The notes beneath the pieces are model-generated. The model searched no databases. It worked only from the letters and a program-made list of their open reading frames with translations, and was not told the DNA's origin. Shown in pieces: positions 1 through 9,727 of a stretch of 64,000 bases of DNA. Position numbers and translations under genes: made by a program. How positions within the stretch are numbered: the first letter of the stretch is position 1; every line of letters begins with the position of its first letter. Source of the DNA: Chitinophaga rhizosphaerae. GTDB taxonomy: Bacteria; Bacteroidota; Bacteroidia; Chitinophagales; Chitinophagaceae. The DNA is taken from contig NZ_RXLO01000011.1 in the NCBI RefSeq assembly GCF_003958645.1, positions 124,001 to 188,000 on the forward strand, in the 5' to 3' direction.

Positions 1-2418
1 GTGATGAAAGACGCGGAAGCCACCGCTCTCTATGGCTCCCGCGGCGCCAACGGTGTAATCGTGATCACCACCCGCCGGGGACAGTCGGCCGTGCCGATCG
101 TTCGCTATGCCGGTAATATGTTCATCAACTTCACCCCCCAGCTCCGCAGCACCATCGGCGGAAAGGACGAACGGGCGTACCGGGTAAAAATGATCCGGGA
201 CGGCAATAATCTCAGCGAGATCTATCGCATCAGCCAGACCCAGTTCCTGTCAGACAGCCTCAACGCGTTTTTCAACAACTCCACCAACTGGCAGGATATC
301 TACTATCAAACCACCTACAACCATACGCATAACGTATCCGTTTCCGGCGGCGACCAGCGGCTGAACTACAAAACCAACCTGAACTATTATACCGAAGAAG
401 GCGTGGTGCGCAACACCGGGTTCGACCGCTATTCCCTCAACCAGAACGTCAATTTCAACCCCACGCCCCGCCTCCAGCTGTCGGGCTACCTGTCTGCCGG
501 CCTCGGTAAAAAGCTGAAAGGCAGCGGCAACGGGCTTACCGATGTAGGCGCAGGCAGCAATGTAAGCTCATCGCTGCTCCCCGGCCCGTCTTACTTCAAC
601 AACGTCGGGCATTTCACCAATTCCATCTACCGGGTGAACGATACGCGTACCTATGATATCCGGACGTACCTCAATATCATGTACGAGCTTGTGCCGCACC
701 TGCAATTGTCTACCAACACCAGCTACAACTATACCTCCGACCAGGAAGATACCTTCATTCCCGCGCTCGCCAATAACGACAAACCGGCGGTGTACGGTTT
801 CAGCGGCAGGAAAAGCAACCTCTACAACCGGAGCAGCATCAACTACAACAACACCTGGAAAGAAAAGCACAGCGTGTATGCCTCCGTGTTTTCCGAAGCC
901 ACGATCGTGAATGTACAGAACAAGGTCATCAACCAGTCTAACGGCCCGAACGATAACTACCATGGCCCCTACGGCTTCAGCTCCTATTTTTCTTCCGTGA
1001 GCGGAACCCCCGATGCCGGCGGCTTCAGTGAAGTGCACAGCGTGGGCTTTGCCGCCAACCTCAGTTACGACTACAACAAGAAATACGTGGTCAACTTCAA
1101 CTACCGGGCAGACGGTAACTCGTTTGCAGGGGAAAATGAACGCTGGGCGCATAGCCCGTCGGTTGGCCTGCGCTGGAATTTCAACAAGGAAAAACTGTTC
1201 GAACATGCCGAATGGCTCGATTTCGGCGACCTCCGTTTCAGCTACGGCGTGAACCTGCGCCCCACGACCAACATTTACGCCTCGATGGGCTGGTACGACG
1301 TGAAAGGCAACTACAACGGCGTTACCCGTATTTCGCCGCACCTCGGCCAGATGCCCAACCCGTTCCTGTTGCCGGAAGAAGTGGAGCAGTTCAACTACGG
1401 GTTCGATATGAGCATTTTCAAGGGGCGCATCGGGCTTACGCTCGACGCTTACACCAAAACGGTGTACAATATGCTGTATTCCCGCAAACTTTCGACGGGT
1501 ACAGGGTTTGAACAAACCTTCACGAACGACGCATCGATTTATAACTACGGTTACGAAGCGATGCTGACCGTAAGGCCATTCAAATCCACCAGCAAGATCA
1601 ACTGGACCATCAGCCTGAACGGAGCCGTGAACCGCGACGTAGTGCTTTCGCTGCCCGGCGGCGCCGCGCAGTTACTGTCTGACGACAAAACCATCATCAA
1701 CCGCGTAGGATACAGCGCCACTTCCAACTACCTCCACATCTACGAAGGCGTGTATCGCACAAATGCCGACGTGCCCGTAGACCCCATCACCGGCCTGCCC
1801 ATGCGGAACGAAGGGAAGGATTTCTATAAAGGCGGCGATTCGAAGTTCCGGGACGTGGACGGCAACTACGTGCTCAATGATGCAGACCTCCAGGTAGCCG
1901 GCACCCCCATCGCCCGGATCACCGGTGGGTTTTCCTCTTACCTCACTTACAAAAACTGGAGCATCAACCTCAACGGCACCATCCTTTTCAAGCGCGACCT
2001 GCTGAACAAGGCGCTCGCCGAGCGTATGACGAAATTAAGAGACCCCTTCGACGATGCTACTTTCGTAGACCTGCGGGACCTCGATTACTGGAAAGGGAAT
2101 GGCGATGTGGCCAAATACCCCAATCCGTTCGATTATTACTCCACCTCCGATTCTTACCGCATTTACCAGACGCTGTTCCAGGAAGACGGGAGCTTCATCA
2201 AACTCAACGCGGTAACAGTCGGCTATTCCGTAGACCGGACGTGGTTGCGCAGATTCGGGATGAACGCTTTCAGAATGTACACCACCGTTTCCAACCCATT
2301 ATTGTTTACCGGGTACAGCGGGCCGAACCCGGAAGCGGTGACCGACCTGGGACGCGACCGGCTGGACACTTACCCGGTAGCCAGGTCCCTTTCGTTCGGT
2401 TTGAATATTGAGTTCTAA
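1..2418 (+). CDS. SusC/RagA-family TonB-dependent outer membrane transporter, 5' end missing
   Basis: The reading frame is open from base 1, so the gene begins upstream of the window. The first residues carry the end of the TonB plug domain with the SusC signature YGSRGANGVIVITT at about residues 11-24. The remainder is a long beta-barrel rich in aromatic and Asn residues, ending in an aromatic-terminated strand (LNIEF). SusC proteins form the outer-membrane channel for glycans or other large nutrients and work with the SusD lipoprotein encoded next. About 800 of the usual 1000-1100 residues are present; the signal peptide, carboxypeptidase-like domain and most of the plug lie outside. It heads an operon with SusD, fasciclin, DUF5008 and LamG lipoproteins. 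The substrate cannot be told from sequence. It closely resembles the SusC at 35191-38304. Confidence 0.95.
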   Translation: MMKDAEATALYGSRGANGVIVITTRRGQSAVPIVRYAGNMFINFTPQLRSTIGGKDERAYRVKMIRDGNNLSEIYRISQTQFLSDSLNAFFNNSTNWQDIYYQTTYNHTHNVSVSGGDQRLNYKTNLNYYTEEGVVRNTGFDRYSLNQNVNFNPTPRLQLSGYLSAGLGKKLKGSGNGLTDVGAGSNVSSSLLPGPSYFNNVGHFTNSIYRVNDTRTYDIRTYLNIMYELVPHLQLSTNTSYNYTSDQEDTFIPALANNDKPAVYGFSGRKSNLYNRSSINYNNTWKEKHSVYASVFSEATIVNVQNKVINQSNGPNDNYHGPYGFSSYFSSVSGTPDAGGFSEVHSVGFAANLSYDYNKKYVVNFNYRADGNSFAGENERWAHSPSVGLRWNFNKEKLFEHAEWLDFGDLRFSYGVNLRPTTNIYASMGWYDVKGNYNGVTRISPHLGQMPNPFLLPEEVEQFNYGFDMSIFKGRIGLTLDAYTKTVYNMLYSRKLSTGTGFEQTFTNDASIYNYGYEAMLTVRPFKSTSKINWTISLNGAVNRDVVLSLPGGAAQLLSDDKTIINRVGYSATSNYLHIYEGVYRTNADVPVDPITGLPMRNEGKDFYKGGDSKFRDVDGNYVLNDADLQVAGTPIARITGGFSSYLTYKNWSINLNGTILFKRDLLNKALAERMTKLRDPFDDATFVDLRDLDYWKGNGDVAKYPNPFDYYSTSDSYRIYQTLFQEDGSFIKLNAVTVGYSVDRTWLRRFGMNAFRMYTTVSNPLLFTGYSGPNPEAVTDLGRDRLDTYPVARSLSFGLNIEF

Positions 2419-2428
2419 AAAAATTGGC

Positions 2429-3895
2429 ATGAAGCGACTTACCTGTATATTCCTCCTCATTGTGCTGGCGCTCGGCGCCGGATCCTGCAAAAAGTTCCTG
2501 ACGGTGGCGCCGCCCGATCGTATGAGCGACGCCTCTTTCTGGAAAACGAAAAGCGATGTCGAATCCGCCATCGCCAATGCTTACGGCTTTCTTTTCGATA
2601 TCCTCACCAACGGCCCGTACGTGCCGGGGAACGGCGATTTCCGCGCTGGTGAGATCGATGCCCCGCCCAGCTTCGACGTATTCGCCGCCATCGCGCAGCA
2701 AGACCTGACCAACAAGAGCCGGCTGTCGAGGTACAACATGAACAGCCTGGCAGACTGGTATCCTTTTTACCAGTCGATCGCGGCCTGTAACATCAGCCTC
2801 GACCGTATTCCGGACGTAGCGGCCCTGTCTGATGCCGACAAGAAGCAATACATGGCCGAATTGCGCTTCCTGCGGGCGTTCACCTATTTCTATATCTCGC
2901 GCATTTACGGCGACGTGCCGTTGTACACGGAGGCGTACGACCGCCGGTCGCTGCCCCGTACGCCGATGGTGGAAGTATTGCAGTTCTGCCTGAAAGAGCT
3001 GAACGGGATCCGGGAAGACCTGCCCTGGCAGTACGACGACCCCACCAAATGGGGCGTTCGCGCGGCACGGGGCGCCGTGTATTCCCTGATCGCGAATGTA
3101 GATATGTGGGCGGCGGGTTTCGATAAAGACAACCAGCGCGCTTACTGGAAAGAAGCCGCCGAAGCCATCCAGGCCCTGAAGGCTTCCGGGCGCTTTGAAC
3201 TGCTGCCGCTGGAAGAGTGGCGGCGGATTTTCAAGGGCCGGACCCGGGAAAGCCTGTTCGAATTTTCCGTGAACACGAACTACGGCACCACCACCCGGTA
3301 CGTAAGCATTGGCCAATGGACGCTGCATTCCCCGCTGGTGGTCGGATATGCTTCCAGCGACGTGTATTATTCTTCGGACTATATCAAAAAGATATTCCCG
3401 GTAGACAAATCCGACAAACGCCGCGATCTCTGGTTCTATTTACCCTATGCCAACAACAACCAGTCGATGTTCATGAAGTACAGCAACGTGGTGAACATGA
3501 TCACTTCCGCTTCCTGGTTGCTGGACGATGACCTCATTATGTTCCGATACGGCGGCGAACTGCTGACCGGTGCGGAAGCGCTGGCGAACCTCGGGCAGGA
3601 AGGCCCGGCCAGAGAAATGCTGAACCTCGTTCGCGCCCGCGCCGGTACCGAACCTTATACCGGCTCCGGCCAGGACCTGAAGAATTTCATCTTCCTGGAA
3701 CGGCAGCGCGAGCTGATCGGCGAAGGGGTAAGATGGTATGATCTGGTTAGGACAGGCCGGATCACGGACCCCGAGCAGGCGAAAAGCTACCTCACGCAAG
3801 ACCAGTTCAACCGGGGTGGCTGGACGTGGCCCATCGATGAAAAGGCCCGCAATTTCAATCCTAACATCACTTTAAATTCATACTGGACACGATGA
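2429..3895 (+). CDS. SusD/RagB-family surface lipoprotein
   Basis: Outer-membrane lipoprotein that caps the SusC channel and captures substrate. The start at ATG 2429 gives a lipoprotein signal peptide (MKRLTCIFLL..., lipobox LGAGSC) followed by KKFLTVAPPD, a typical RagB/SusD amino terminus; a TTG 21 bases earlier in frame is less likely. The body has the helical TPR-like SusD layout with ELRFLRAFTYFYI near residues 148-160. The C-terminus carries the SusD signature ERQRELIGEGVRWYDLVRTG. The gene follows SusC with 10 bases between them, and its stop overlaps the next start (ATGA at 3892-3895), so the genes are translationally coupled. Paralogue of the SusD at 38329-39843. The ligand is unknown. 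Confidence 0.95.
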   Translation: MKRLTCIFLLIVLALGAGSCKKFLTVAPPDRMSDASFWKTKSDVESAIANAYGFLFDILTNGPYVPGNGDFRAGEIDAPPSFDVFAAIAQQDLTNKSRLSRYNMNSLADWYPFYQSIAACNISLDRIPDVAALSDADKKQYMAELRFLRAFTYFYISRIYGDVPLYTEAYDRRSLPRTPMVEVLQFCLKELNGIREDLPWQYDDPTKWGVRAARGAVYSLIANVDMWAAGFDKDNQRAYWKEAAEAIQALKASGRFELLPLEEWRRIFKGRTRESLFEFSVNTNYGTTTRYVSIGQWTLHSPLVVGYASSDVYYSSDYIKKIFPVDKSDKRRDLWFYLPYANNNQSMFMKYSNVVNMITSASWLLDDDLIMFRYGGELLTGAEALANLGQEGPAREMLNLVRARAGTEPYTGSGQDLKNFIFLERQRELIGEGVRWYDLVRTGRITDPEQAKSYLTQDQFNRGGWTWPIDEKARNFNPNITLNSYWTR

Positions 3896-4572
3896 GAAAG
3901 CTAATATGGATGATGGCGCTCGGGGCCGTAATAGGAACGGCAGCCTGTAAAAAGGATTACTATGTAGACTCCGGCCTCCAGCGCGGCGTGTACGATGGGG
4001 ATACCTACGAATGGCTGGCAACCAATCCCTTTTATTTCGATACCCTCGTCACGGTCGTCAAGCTGGCCGGCCTGGAGAATGTTATCCGGGATTCGTCGGT
4101 CACCTTTTTCGCTCCAACTGACCAGGCGATAAAACGGGCGATGAACGATGTGCATGCCTGGCGGTACGCAGCGTTCAAGGATTCGCTGCGGCTCGATGAA
4201 GTGCCGGCGGAAGTATGGCGGAAATATCTCTCCCGCTACATCTTCAGGGACAAATATAAACTCAAGGATATTTCCCGGCTCGCGCCCGACCTGCCCGACC
4301 TGTACCCCGGTATGAACATGGAATCCTGGCAGGGGTACATCATGAACATCGGCGTCATTTTCAGCGACTACAATGGTACGAAAGACGTGGGGCCGAGGAA
4401 GGTCGTGATCAGCGATATCCGGAGCCTGGAAAGGCCTTCCTACTTCGTGTCGTACGCTGCCACGTCGGATATGCAGACGCGCAACGCCATCGTGCATGTC
4501 CTCAATAGCGAACATTACTTCGGCTTCGACGGCAATAATTTCATCAATACGATCAAGGAATATATTCAATAA
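3892..4572 (+). CDS. fasciclin (FAS1) domain lipoprotein
   Basis: Predicted secreted lipoprotein with one FAS1 (fasciclin) domain, a fold used for adhesion or ligand binding in extracytoplasmic proteins. The amino end is a signal peptide with lipobox GTAAC followed by KKDYYVDSG. The FAS1 conserved stretch TFFAPTDQAI lies near residues 69-78, and a second conserved region near the C-terminus (NAIVHVLNSEHYFGF) matches the FAS1 H2-like box. It starts inside the SusD stop codon. Fasciclin genes directly behind SusD recur at 33443 and 39843 in this window, so the protein probably belongs to the same surface complex. Enzymatic activity is not expected. The paralogue at 39843-40559 shares the start region and the VIKLAGLENALR-type stretch. 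Confidence 0.9.
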   Translation: MRKLIWMMALGAVIGTAACKKDYYVDSGLQRGVYDGDTYEWLATNPFYFDTLVTVVKLAGLENVIRDSSVTFFAPTDQAIKRAMNDVHAWRYAAFKDSLRLDEVPAEVWRKYLSRYIFRDKYKLKDISRLAPDLPDLYPGMNMESWQGYIMNIGVIFSDYNGTKDVGPRKVVISDIRSLERPSYFVSYAATSDMQTRNAIVHVLNSEHYFGFDGNNFINTIKEYIQ

Positions 4573-4591
4573 ACATACTGATCACGGCCAC

Positions 4592-6208
4592 ATGAACAGC
4601 AAAAGAACATACAACAACTGGTTCCCGGTATGGATGCTGGCACTGCCCGCAATGCTGGCGGCCTGCAAGAAAGACCCGTTTTCGGGCACCGATCCCTATG
4701 CCGGTGCCAAAGAGCCGGTGCAGATAAAAATCGACAAAACGGCTTCGGTGCCGGGCTACGGCGCCGCCGGCACAACGGTTACCATCAAGGGCAGCGGGTT
4801 TCAGCGGTATAAAGACAGCGGCCTTGCCGTGAAATTCAATGGCGTGGAAGGACAGATCTCTTCCGTAACGGACGAAGCCGTGTCGGTAAAGGTGCCGGCA
4901 ACCGCCAGCAGCGGCCTGATCACGCTATCTGTTGCCCGCCAGGTATTTCCCGGGCCGAGGTTCCGCGTCACCGGGCCCATCACCATCGACCAGCAGTTTG
5001 CATCGATGCCGGGCGCCGATAACGGGAACATCAAAACCCTGGCATATGTTCCGGGCGGTAAATACCTCATCGGCGGCAACTTCGACGACTACGATAACTC
5101 CGGCGCCAAAGACGGCTATCATGGCCTCGCGCGGATCAATGCAGACGGGCACATCGACCGGGATTTTAAAATCGGGAAAGGATTTGGCGGCAGCGTTAAT
5201 GCCATCGCCGTACAGTCTGACGGTAAAATAATCGTCGGGGGAACATTCGTTAATTACGACGACCGATTCCAGTCGGGGTATGTGTCCCGGATCACCCGCC
5301 TCAACGATAACGGGTCGCTGGACAGTCTGCAGATCACCGGCGTATCCGGTAAAAAGCAGGGCATACCTGCGCTGAATGCTTATTTCGACGGAGATATCCA
5401 CCACATCCTGCAAACGCCCGACAGCGGAAAGCTGGTCGTGTTCGGCACCTTCAAATATTACATGCGCAAAAACTTCGCCGGTGTAACGGTAGACGGTTTG
5501 CGGGATTCGGTCCTGGTAGACAGTATCAGGATGGAAGGGATGGTACGCCTGCATGAAGACGGAACGTTCGATTCTTCCTTCCATTTCAACGCGGCTGCGC
5601 GGAGCAGCTTCGCCGGCCCCAATGGCCCGGTGAACGACGCCGTGATGCTGGAAGACGGCAAAATGCTCATCGCCGGGAACTTTACCCGGTTCAACGGCCA
5701 GTCTATGCCCAACATCGCCCGGCTGAACAGGGATGGCTCTGCAGACGGCGGTTTCAATCCCGGTACTGGTCCGGATGCAAGTGTGAACAGCGTTTGCGTG
5801 CTTGCCGACGGGCGCATCCTCATCGCCGGCGCCTTTATGAAATACAACGGCACGGAAAGCCGCAAGGTGGCCGTGCTGAAGGCCAACGGCAGCCAGGACC
5901 CGTCCTTTTCCGTGGGCACGGGCGTGAACGGCGGGCCAAACGGGCTTGTGCGCAAAGGGTTCCAGTTGAAAAACGGGAAAATCCTGCTCACCGGTTCGTT
6001 CGATCTCTTCTCCGGCGTTCGTCGCGAAGGGACCGTGGTGCTCGACGGAGACGGCAAATTAAGCGAAGGGTACAACACCATGGGCAGTATGGGCGGATGG
6101 GTAGATGGCTTGCTGAACGTGCCGAATGCCAATGCCACATTGATGGTGGGCTCCTTCACGGAATTCGACCTGCTGTCGCTCAGCCGTATCGTACTCCTGC
6201 GCTATTGA
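4592..6208 (+). CDS. DUF5008-type lipoprotein: IPT/TIG domain plus delta-60 repeat propeller
   Basis: Predicted surface lipoprotein, about 538 residues. ATG 4592 is chosen because it precedes a signal peptide with lipobox MLAACKKD; the open frame extends upstream inside the fasciclin gene but those codons encode no signal. Residues about 40-130 look like an IPT/TIG immunoglobulin-like fold (GTTVTIKGSGF). The rest carries repeats of the form DGKIIVGGTFVNY, DGKMLIAGNFTRF, DGRILIAGAFMKY and NGKILLTGSFDLF, which are delta-60 repeats expected to form a beta-propeller. No catalytic motif is visible. The DUF5008 assignment is from memory of the family. It lies 19 bases after the fasciclin gene and is paralogous to 40594-42174. 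Likely role: carbohydrate or surface binding beside SusC/SusD. Confidence 0.85.
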   Translation: MNSKRTYNNWFPVWMLALPAMLAACKKDPFSGTDPYAGAKEPVQIKIDKTASVPGYGAAGTTVTIKGSGFQRYKDSGLAVKFNGVEGQISSVTDEAVSVKVPATASSGLITLSVARQVFPGPRFRVTGPITIDQQFASMPGADNGNIKTLAYVPGGKYLIGGNFDDYDNSGAKDGYHGLARINADGHIDRDFKIGKGFGGSVNAIAVQSDGKIIVGGTFVNYDDRFQSGYVSRITRLNDNGSLDSLQITGVSGKKQGIPALNAYFDGDIHHILQTPDSGKLVVFGTFKYYMRKNFAGVTVDGLRDSVLVDSIRMEGMVRLHEDGTFDSSFHFNAAARSSFAGPNGPVNDAVMLEDGKMLIAGNFTRFNGQSMPNIARLNRDGSADGGFNPGTGPDASVNSVCVLADGRILIAGAFMKYNGTESRKVAVLKANGSQDPSFSVGTGVNGGPNGLVRKGFQLKNGKILLTGSFDLFSGVRREGTVVLDGDGKLSEGYNTMGSMGGWVDGLLNVPNANATLMVGSFTEFDLLSLSRIVLLRY

Positions 6209-6224
6209 TCTCAAAAATTCAACT

Positions 6225-7892
6225 ATGAAAAGATTTTATATCTGTTTACTGATAGGGCTGCTGGGCCTGTCGGCCTGTTTTAAAGACACGCTGCTGGTAG
6301 TGGGGCCGCCAAACGACATCGATCCCGCGGATACGACCACGGCGCCCGGCGCCTCCGGGATCAAGAGAAAAGTATTGCTGATCGGTGTTTCCGGCTTGCG
6401 CGGGGATGCGATGGAAGTGGCGCAGGTGCCGGCCATCGCGGCGCTGCTGCCGAATGCCGTGTATAGCTATGAATCGCTCACACAGCAGCCAACGCAAAGC
6501 GGCAGCGGATGGGCCTCGCTGCTCACCGGCGTGTGGAGCAACAAGCATGGCGTGAAAGACAATTCCTTTACCGGTTACGACGCCGTTAAATTCCCGATGG
6601 CTTTTCGCTACGTGAAATTATTCTTGCCCCGGCTGCGCACGGTATCCATCCAATCCTGGCCGGCGCTGAACCAGCAACTGGTGAGCGGTGCAGACGTATC
6701 CATCAACCTCCCCGATGCGGATGCCCAGGTGAAAGACAGTGCGGTGAAACGCCTCCGGCAGGATGATCCCGATCTGCTCCTCGTGGGCTTTACGGGGGTG
6801 AAAACCGCCGCGCACCAATTCGGCTACGGCCCCGATGTGCCGGAATACATGCAGGCCATCGAACAGGCGGATACCTTTATCGGCGATATCCTCGCTGCGC
6901 TGAAGGCACGGCCCGGCGCGGCGCAGGAAGACTGGCTGGTGATCATCGCTTCCGACCACGGCGGTATCGCCAAAGCGGAAGGCGGCAGCTCGCCGGAAGA
7001 GCGGAACATCTTTACGCTCTTCCATAACAAAGCTTTCACCGGGACCAAGGTGGAACAGCCGCTTACTTCCCTGCGGGCCGCGCGTTTCGCGTCAGACGGG
7101 CAATATGCCGCTTCTGCCAACCCGTTGTACAATTTCGACAGTATCAAACAGTTTACCGTACAGTTCAATGTGCGGACGCGCGGTTTCGTCAGCGATGTGC
7201 CCTTCGTCGGCAACAAAGACTGGAACAGCGGTAATAACCCCGGCTGGTTGCTTTGTCCGGTGGGTGCCGGGAAATGGAAATTCCAGGCCGGTAGCGGCAG
7301 CGGGAGGGTAGACATTAATTCTTCCGCGGCCGGGATCAACGACAACCGCTGGCATACCATCGCCATCACGGTAGACAGGCGCTCCGGCCCGGGCGAGGTA
7401 TTGCTGTTCCAGGACGGCGAGCCGGCGGGCAGCAGTTCCCTCAACAACCTGTCGCCCTTCGCGCCGGCAGGGCAGCAGCTGAAGTTCGTGATCGGGGACG
7501 ATGTAACCGGCAAATACCGGATCAACTGGGGGAACGATGATTTCCTCCTGTCGAACGTTTGCGTTTGGGATACGCTCTGGAAGAAGGAAGATTTCAAAAA
7601 GTACAGCGGATGCGATACCACACAGCATACCAATCCCTATTTCAGCCGGATGATCGGCTGGTGGAAGGGGACGGGCCCCAACGGCAATCAGCTGGCCGAC
7701 GCCAGCGGCCGCGATAACCCGTTGACGGTTTTCGGCAATCCGAACTGGATCACGCAGGAAATTTCCTTCTGCAACGTGCCGCAGCCCGCAGCCGTACCGC
7801 AGTCGGTGGATGTATTGCCCTCCATTTTCGCCTGGCTGAAAATAGCGGCCGACTCCGGTTGGGGGCTGGACGGGATCAGCAGGGTGCCATAG
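6225..7892 (+). CDS. alkaline-phosphatase-fold (phosphodiesterase-like) lipoprotein with LamG domain, active site degraded
   Basis: Lipoprotein (lipobox GLSAC) of 555 residues. Residues about 48-280 follow the type I phosphodiesterase/alkaline phosphatase fold: GVSGLRGD at 54-61, GWASLLTGVWSNKHGV near 95-110, AAHQFGYGP near 200, and SDHGG at 243-247. The N-terminal metal-binding Asp expected in the D-G-x-R motif is Ser56, and the Asp expected in the mid-domain D-x-x-D-x-x-G-H region is missing, while Asp244-His245 are kept. Residues about 300-480 are a LamG/concanavalin-like jelly roll; the C-terminus ends in a WGLDG tail seen in its paralogue. The architecture resembles DUF4983-type proteins. 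It is probably a surface-binding pseudo-enzyme rather than an active phosphodiesterase. First of a tandem pair, 16 bases after the DUF5008 gene. Confidence 0.8.
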   Translation: MKRFYICLLIGLLGLSACFKDTLLVVGPPNDIDPADTTTAPGASGIKRKVLLIGVSGLRGDAMEVAQVPAIAALLPNAVYSYESLTQQPTQSGSGWASLLTGVWSNKHGVKDNSFTGYDAVKFPMAFRYVKLFLPRLRTVSIQSWPALNQQLVSGADVSINLPDADAQVKDSAVKRLRQDDPDLLLVGFTGVKTAAHQFGYGPDVPEYMQAIEQADTFIGDILAALKARPGAAQEDWLVIIASDHGGIAKAEGGSSPEERNIFTLFHNKAFTGTKVEQPLTSLRAARFASDGQYAASANPLYNFDSIKQFTVQFNVRTRGFVSDVPFVGNKDWNSGNNPGWLLCPVGAGKWKFQAGSGSGRVDINSSAAGINDNRWHTIAITVDRRSGPGEVLLFQDGEPAGSSSLNNLSPFAPAGQQLKFVIGDDVTGKYRINWGNDDFLLSNVCVWDTLWKKEDFKKYSGCDTTQHTNPYFSRMIGWWKGTGPNGNQLADASGRDNPLTVFGNPNWITQEISFCNVPQPAAVPQSVDVLPSIFAWLKIAADSGWGLDGISRVP

Positions 7893-7922
7893 CAGAAATT
7901 AACAATCGAATCAGAGCTTACC

Positions 7923-9599
7923 ATGAATAAACTGAAGATATTTTGCGCCTTTGCAGCCGGGATGCTGGCCATCGCAGCCTGCAACAAACCCGTGCTGTTC
8001 GACGAGCGCCTGGGGCAAGACAGTTCCATCAATACCGGGACCAAAAAGAAGGTACTGGTGATCGCCATCGAAGGCGCCCGCGGCCAGGTGGTGAAAGATG
8101 CGGATATGCCGCATTTGAAATCCCTGCTCGAACATTCCATCTATAGCTGGGACGCGGTGTCTGACACGCTGTCCAAAGACGCCGCCAGCTGGGCGGGCCT
8201 TTTCACCGGTGTCACCAATCTGAAGAACGCGGTGAAGGAATCCTTCTACCGCGGCCACAACCTGCAGGCATTCCCGTCTTTCCTCCAGCGGCTGGCAACC
8301 AATGCTACGCTCGATATCGTCAGCGTGTCCAGCAGTGCGTCGCTGAACGATACCCTGTTGAAAAGCGGCAGCGCCAACACCTGGGTCAATACGGCCGGGA
8401 ACGATGTACAGGCGCGCGACAGCGCGGTAAAACGCCTGCAGTCGGGCAGTCCGGATGTGATGGTGGTGGCGTTTAACGGGGTACAGCGTGCCGGGGTGGC
8501 CGGCGGGTTCAGTGCAGCAACCGGAACTTATATGGATGCGTTGAAAGCGGTGGATGGTTATGTGGGCGATGTGCTCAACGCGATGCGCAGCCGGAGGGAT
8601 TTTGCGCGGGAAGACTGGCTGGTGGTGGTAACGTCCAATCACGGTGGCCTCGAAACCGGCGCTTATGGCGGCGCTTCGTTCAATGAAAGGAATATATTCC
8701 TGCTGTATCATCACCCGTCGTTCGTGTCGCGCCAGGTGGAAATGCCGTTGGTGAATGTGCCTTACGATGGGAAGTATGCTTTCTTCAACCGGGAAAACGG
8801 GGCCGACAAAGCGGCGTATACGAACGATCCCATTTTCAAAGTAGGTGCTGATCAGAATTTTACCATCGAATTTAATATCCTTACCCAGCTCAATTCCGGG
8901 GCAGATCACCCGGTGATCGCCAATAAGAACTGGGGCAGCGGCGGCAATACCGGCTGGGTGATCTATAAGCAGAACGGCAACCTGCGCCTGAATTTCAAGG
9001 GCGCCGGCACCGGCCGGATAGACGTCCGCAACGGGCCTCCCGTGGCCGACGGCAAATGGCACCACATTACGGTAACGTTTAACCGGCAGGGAACGGTCGA
9101 CTTCTATATGGACGGGAAATTTTTCGTATCCGGAGGAAGCATTGCCAACAAGGGCAACCTCGATACGGGTTTGCCGCTGGCGATCGGGTCGGACGGGACG
9201 CTGAACTATGGCTACAACGGGGCCAATACCTCGGGTGAAAATTACATCGCGGATGTGCGGGTGTGGAATACCGTTCTCCCGGCGGCCACGATCGAAGCCT
9301 GGGCTTTCCGCACGGTGACGAACCAGCATCCTTCCTATGCCTCGCTCATCGGTTACTGGAAAGCGAATGAACAGCCGGCAGGCAATACGATCAAGGATTA
9401 CAGTCCGAGCGGGGTAGACCTCGTAATACAAAATTCACCGCGTTGGGACGCGCGTACCGAAGTGCTCAATCCTTCTTCCATCGACGCTACGCTGCTGGTG
9501 CCACGCGCCATGGACCTGACGTCGAACGTTCTGGCCTGGATGGGCGTGAAAATGAAACCTGATTGGGGACTGGACGGCAAAGTGGAGATAGTAGAATAA
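7923..9599 (+). CDS. second phosphodiesterase-fold/LamG lipoprotein, active site lost
   Basis: Paralogue of the preceding gene, 558 residues, lipobox AIAAC followed by NKPVLF. The fold is recognisable (VLVIAIEGARG at 44-54, SWAGLFTGV near 98-106, GDVLNAMRSRR). The metal-site residues are more strongly changed than upstream: the first Asp is Glu50, the D-H pair is Asn239-His240 (TSNHGG), and the mid-domain Asp/His residues are absent. Residues about 310-490 form a LamG-like domain (KWHHITVTFNRQGTVDFYMDG), and the protein ends WGLDGKVEIVE. This pattern suggests a binding role, with the LamG domain perhaps contacting glycans. It is the last gene of the operon; a rho-independent terminator follows. 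Confidence 0.8.
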   Translation: MNKLKIFCAFAAGMLAIAACNKPVLFDERLGQDSSINTGTKKKVLVIAIEGARGQVVKDADMPHLKSLLEHSIYSWDAVSDTLSKDAASWAGLFTGVTNLKNAVKESFYRGHNLQAFPSFLQRLATNATLDIVSVSSSASLNDTLLKSGSANTWVNTAGNDVQARDSAVKRLQSGSPDVMVVAFNGVQRAGVAGGFSAATGTYMDALKAVDGYVGDVLNAMRSRRDFAREDWLVVVTSNHGGLETGAYGGASFNERNIFLLYHHPSFVSRQVEMPLVNVPYDGKYAFFNRENGADKAAYTNDPIFKVGADQNFTIEFNILTQLNSGADHPVIANKNWGSGGNTGWVIYKQNGNLRLNFKGAGTGRIDVRNGPPVADGKWHHITVTFNRQGTVDFYMDGKFFVSGGSIANKGNLDTGLPLAIGSDGTLNYGYNGANTSGENYIADVRVWNTVLPAATIEAWAFRTVTNQHPSYASLIGYWKANEQPAGNTIKDYSPSGVDLVIQNSPRWDARTEVLNPSSIDATLLVPRAMDLTSNVLAWMGVKMKPDWGLDGKVEIVE

Positions 9600-9620
9600 A
9601 TAGTCATACAACTTTTGTTG

Positions 9621-9653
9621 AAAGGGGGGCTATTTCCATGGCCTCCCTTTTTT
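9621..9653 (+). terminator. rho-independent terminator of the first Sus-like operon
   Basis: Stem AAAGGGGGGC (9621-9630) pairs with GCCTCCCTTT (9641-9650) across a 10-base loop with one G-T wobble, and runs into six T residues ending at 9653. It lies 22 bases after the stop of the last LamG lipoprotein. The neighbouring minus-strand operon ends at 9728, so the site sits between convergent operons. Confidence 0.85.
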
Positions 9654-9727
9654 GTGTAGCGGCGACAGGGTTGCAGCGGGCTGCTGTAAATGTGTTGTAC
9701 ACCGGCAGGCTTCCATCTGCAACGTGA

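Noticed and set aside
568..1515. Long minus-strand open frame (315 codons) opposite the SusC gene
   Set aside because: It lies wholly opposite a clear SusC gene in a GC-rich stretch, has no recognisable domain or signal, and similar mirror frames occur opposite most GC-rich genes here.
7911..9431. 506-codon minus-strand frame opposite the second LamG lipoprotein
   Set aside because: Despite its length it is a mirror frame of a well-supported gene; composition (Val/Arg/His-rich) is typical of antisense translation.
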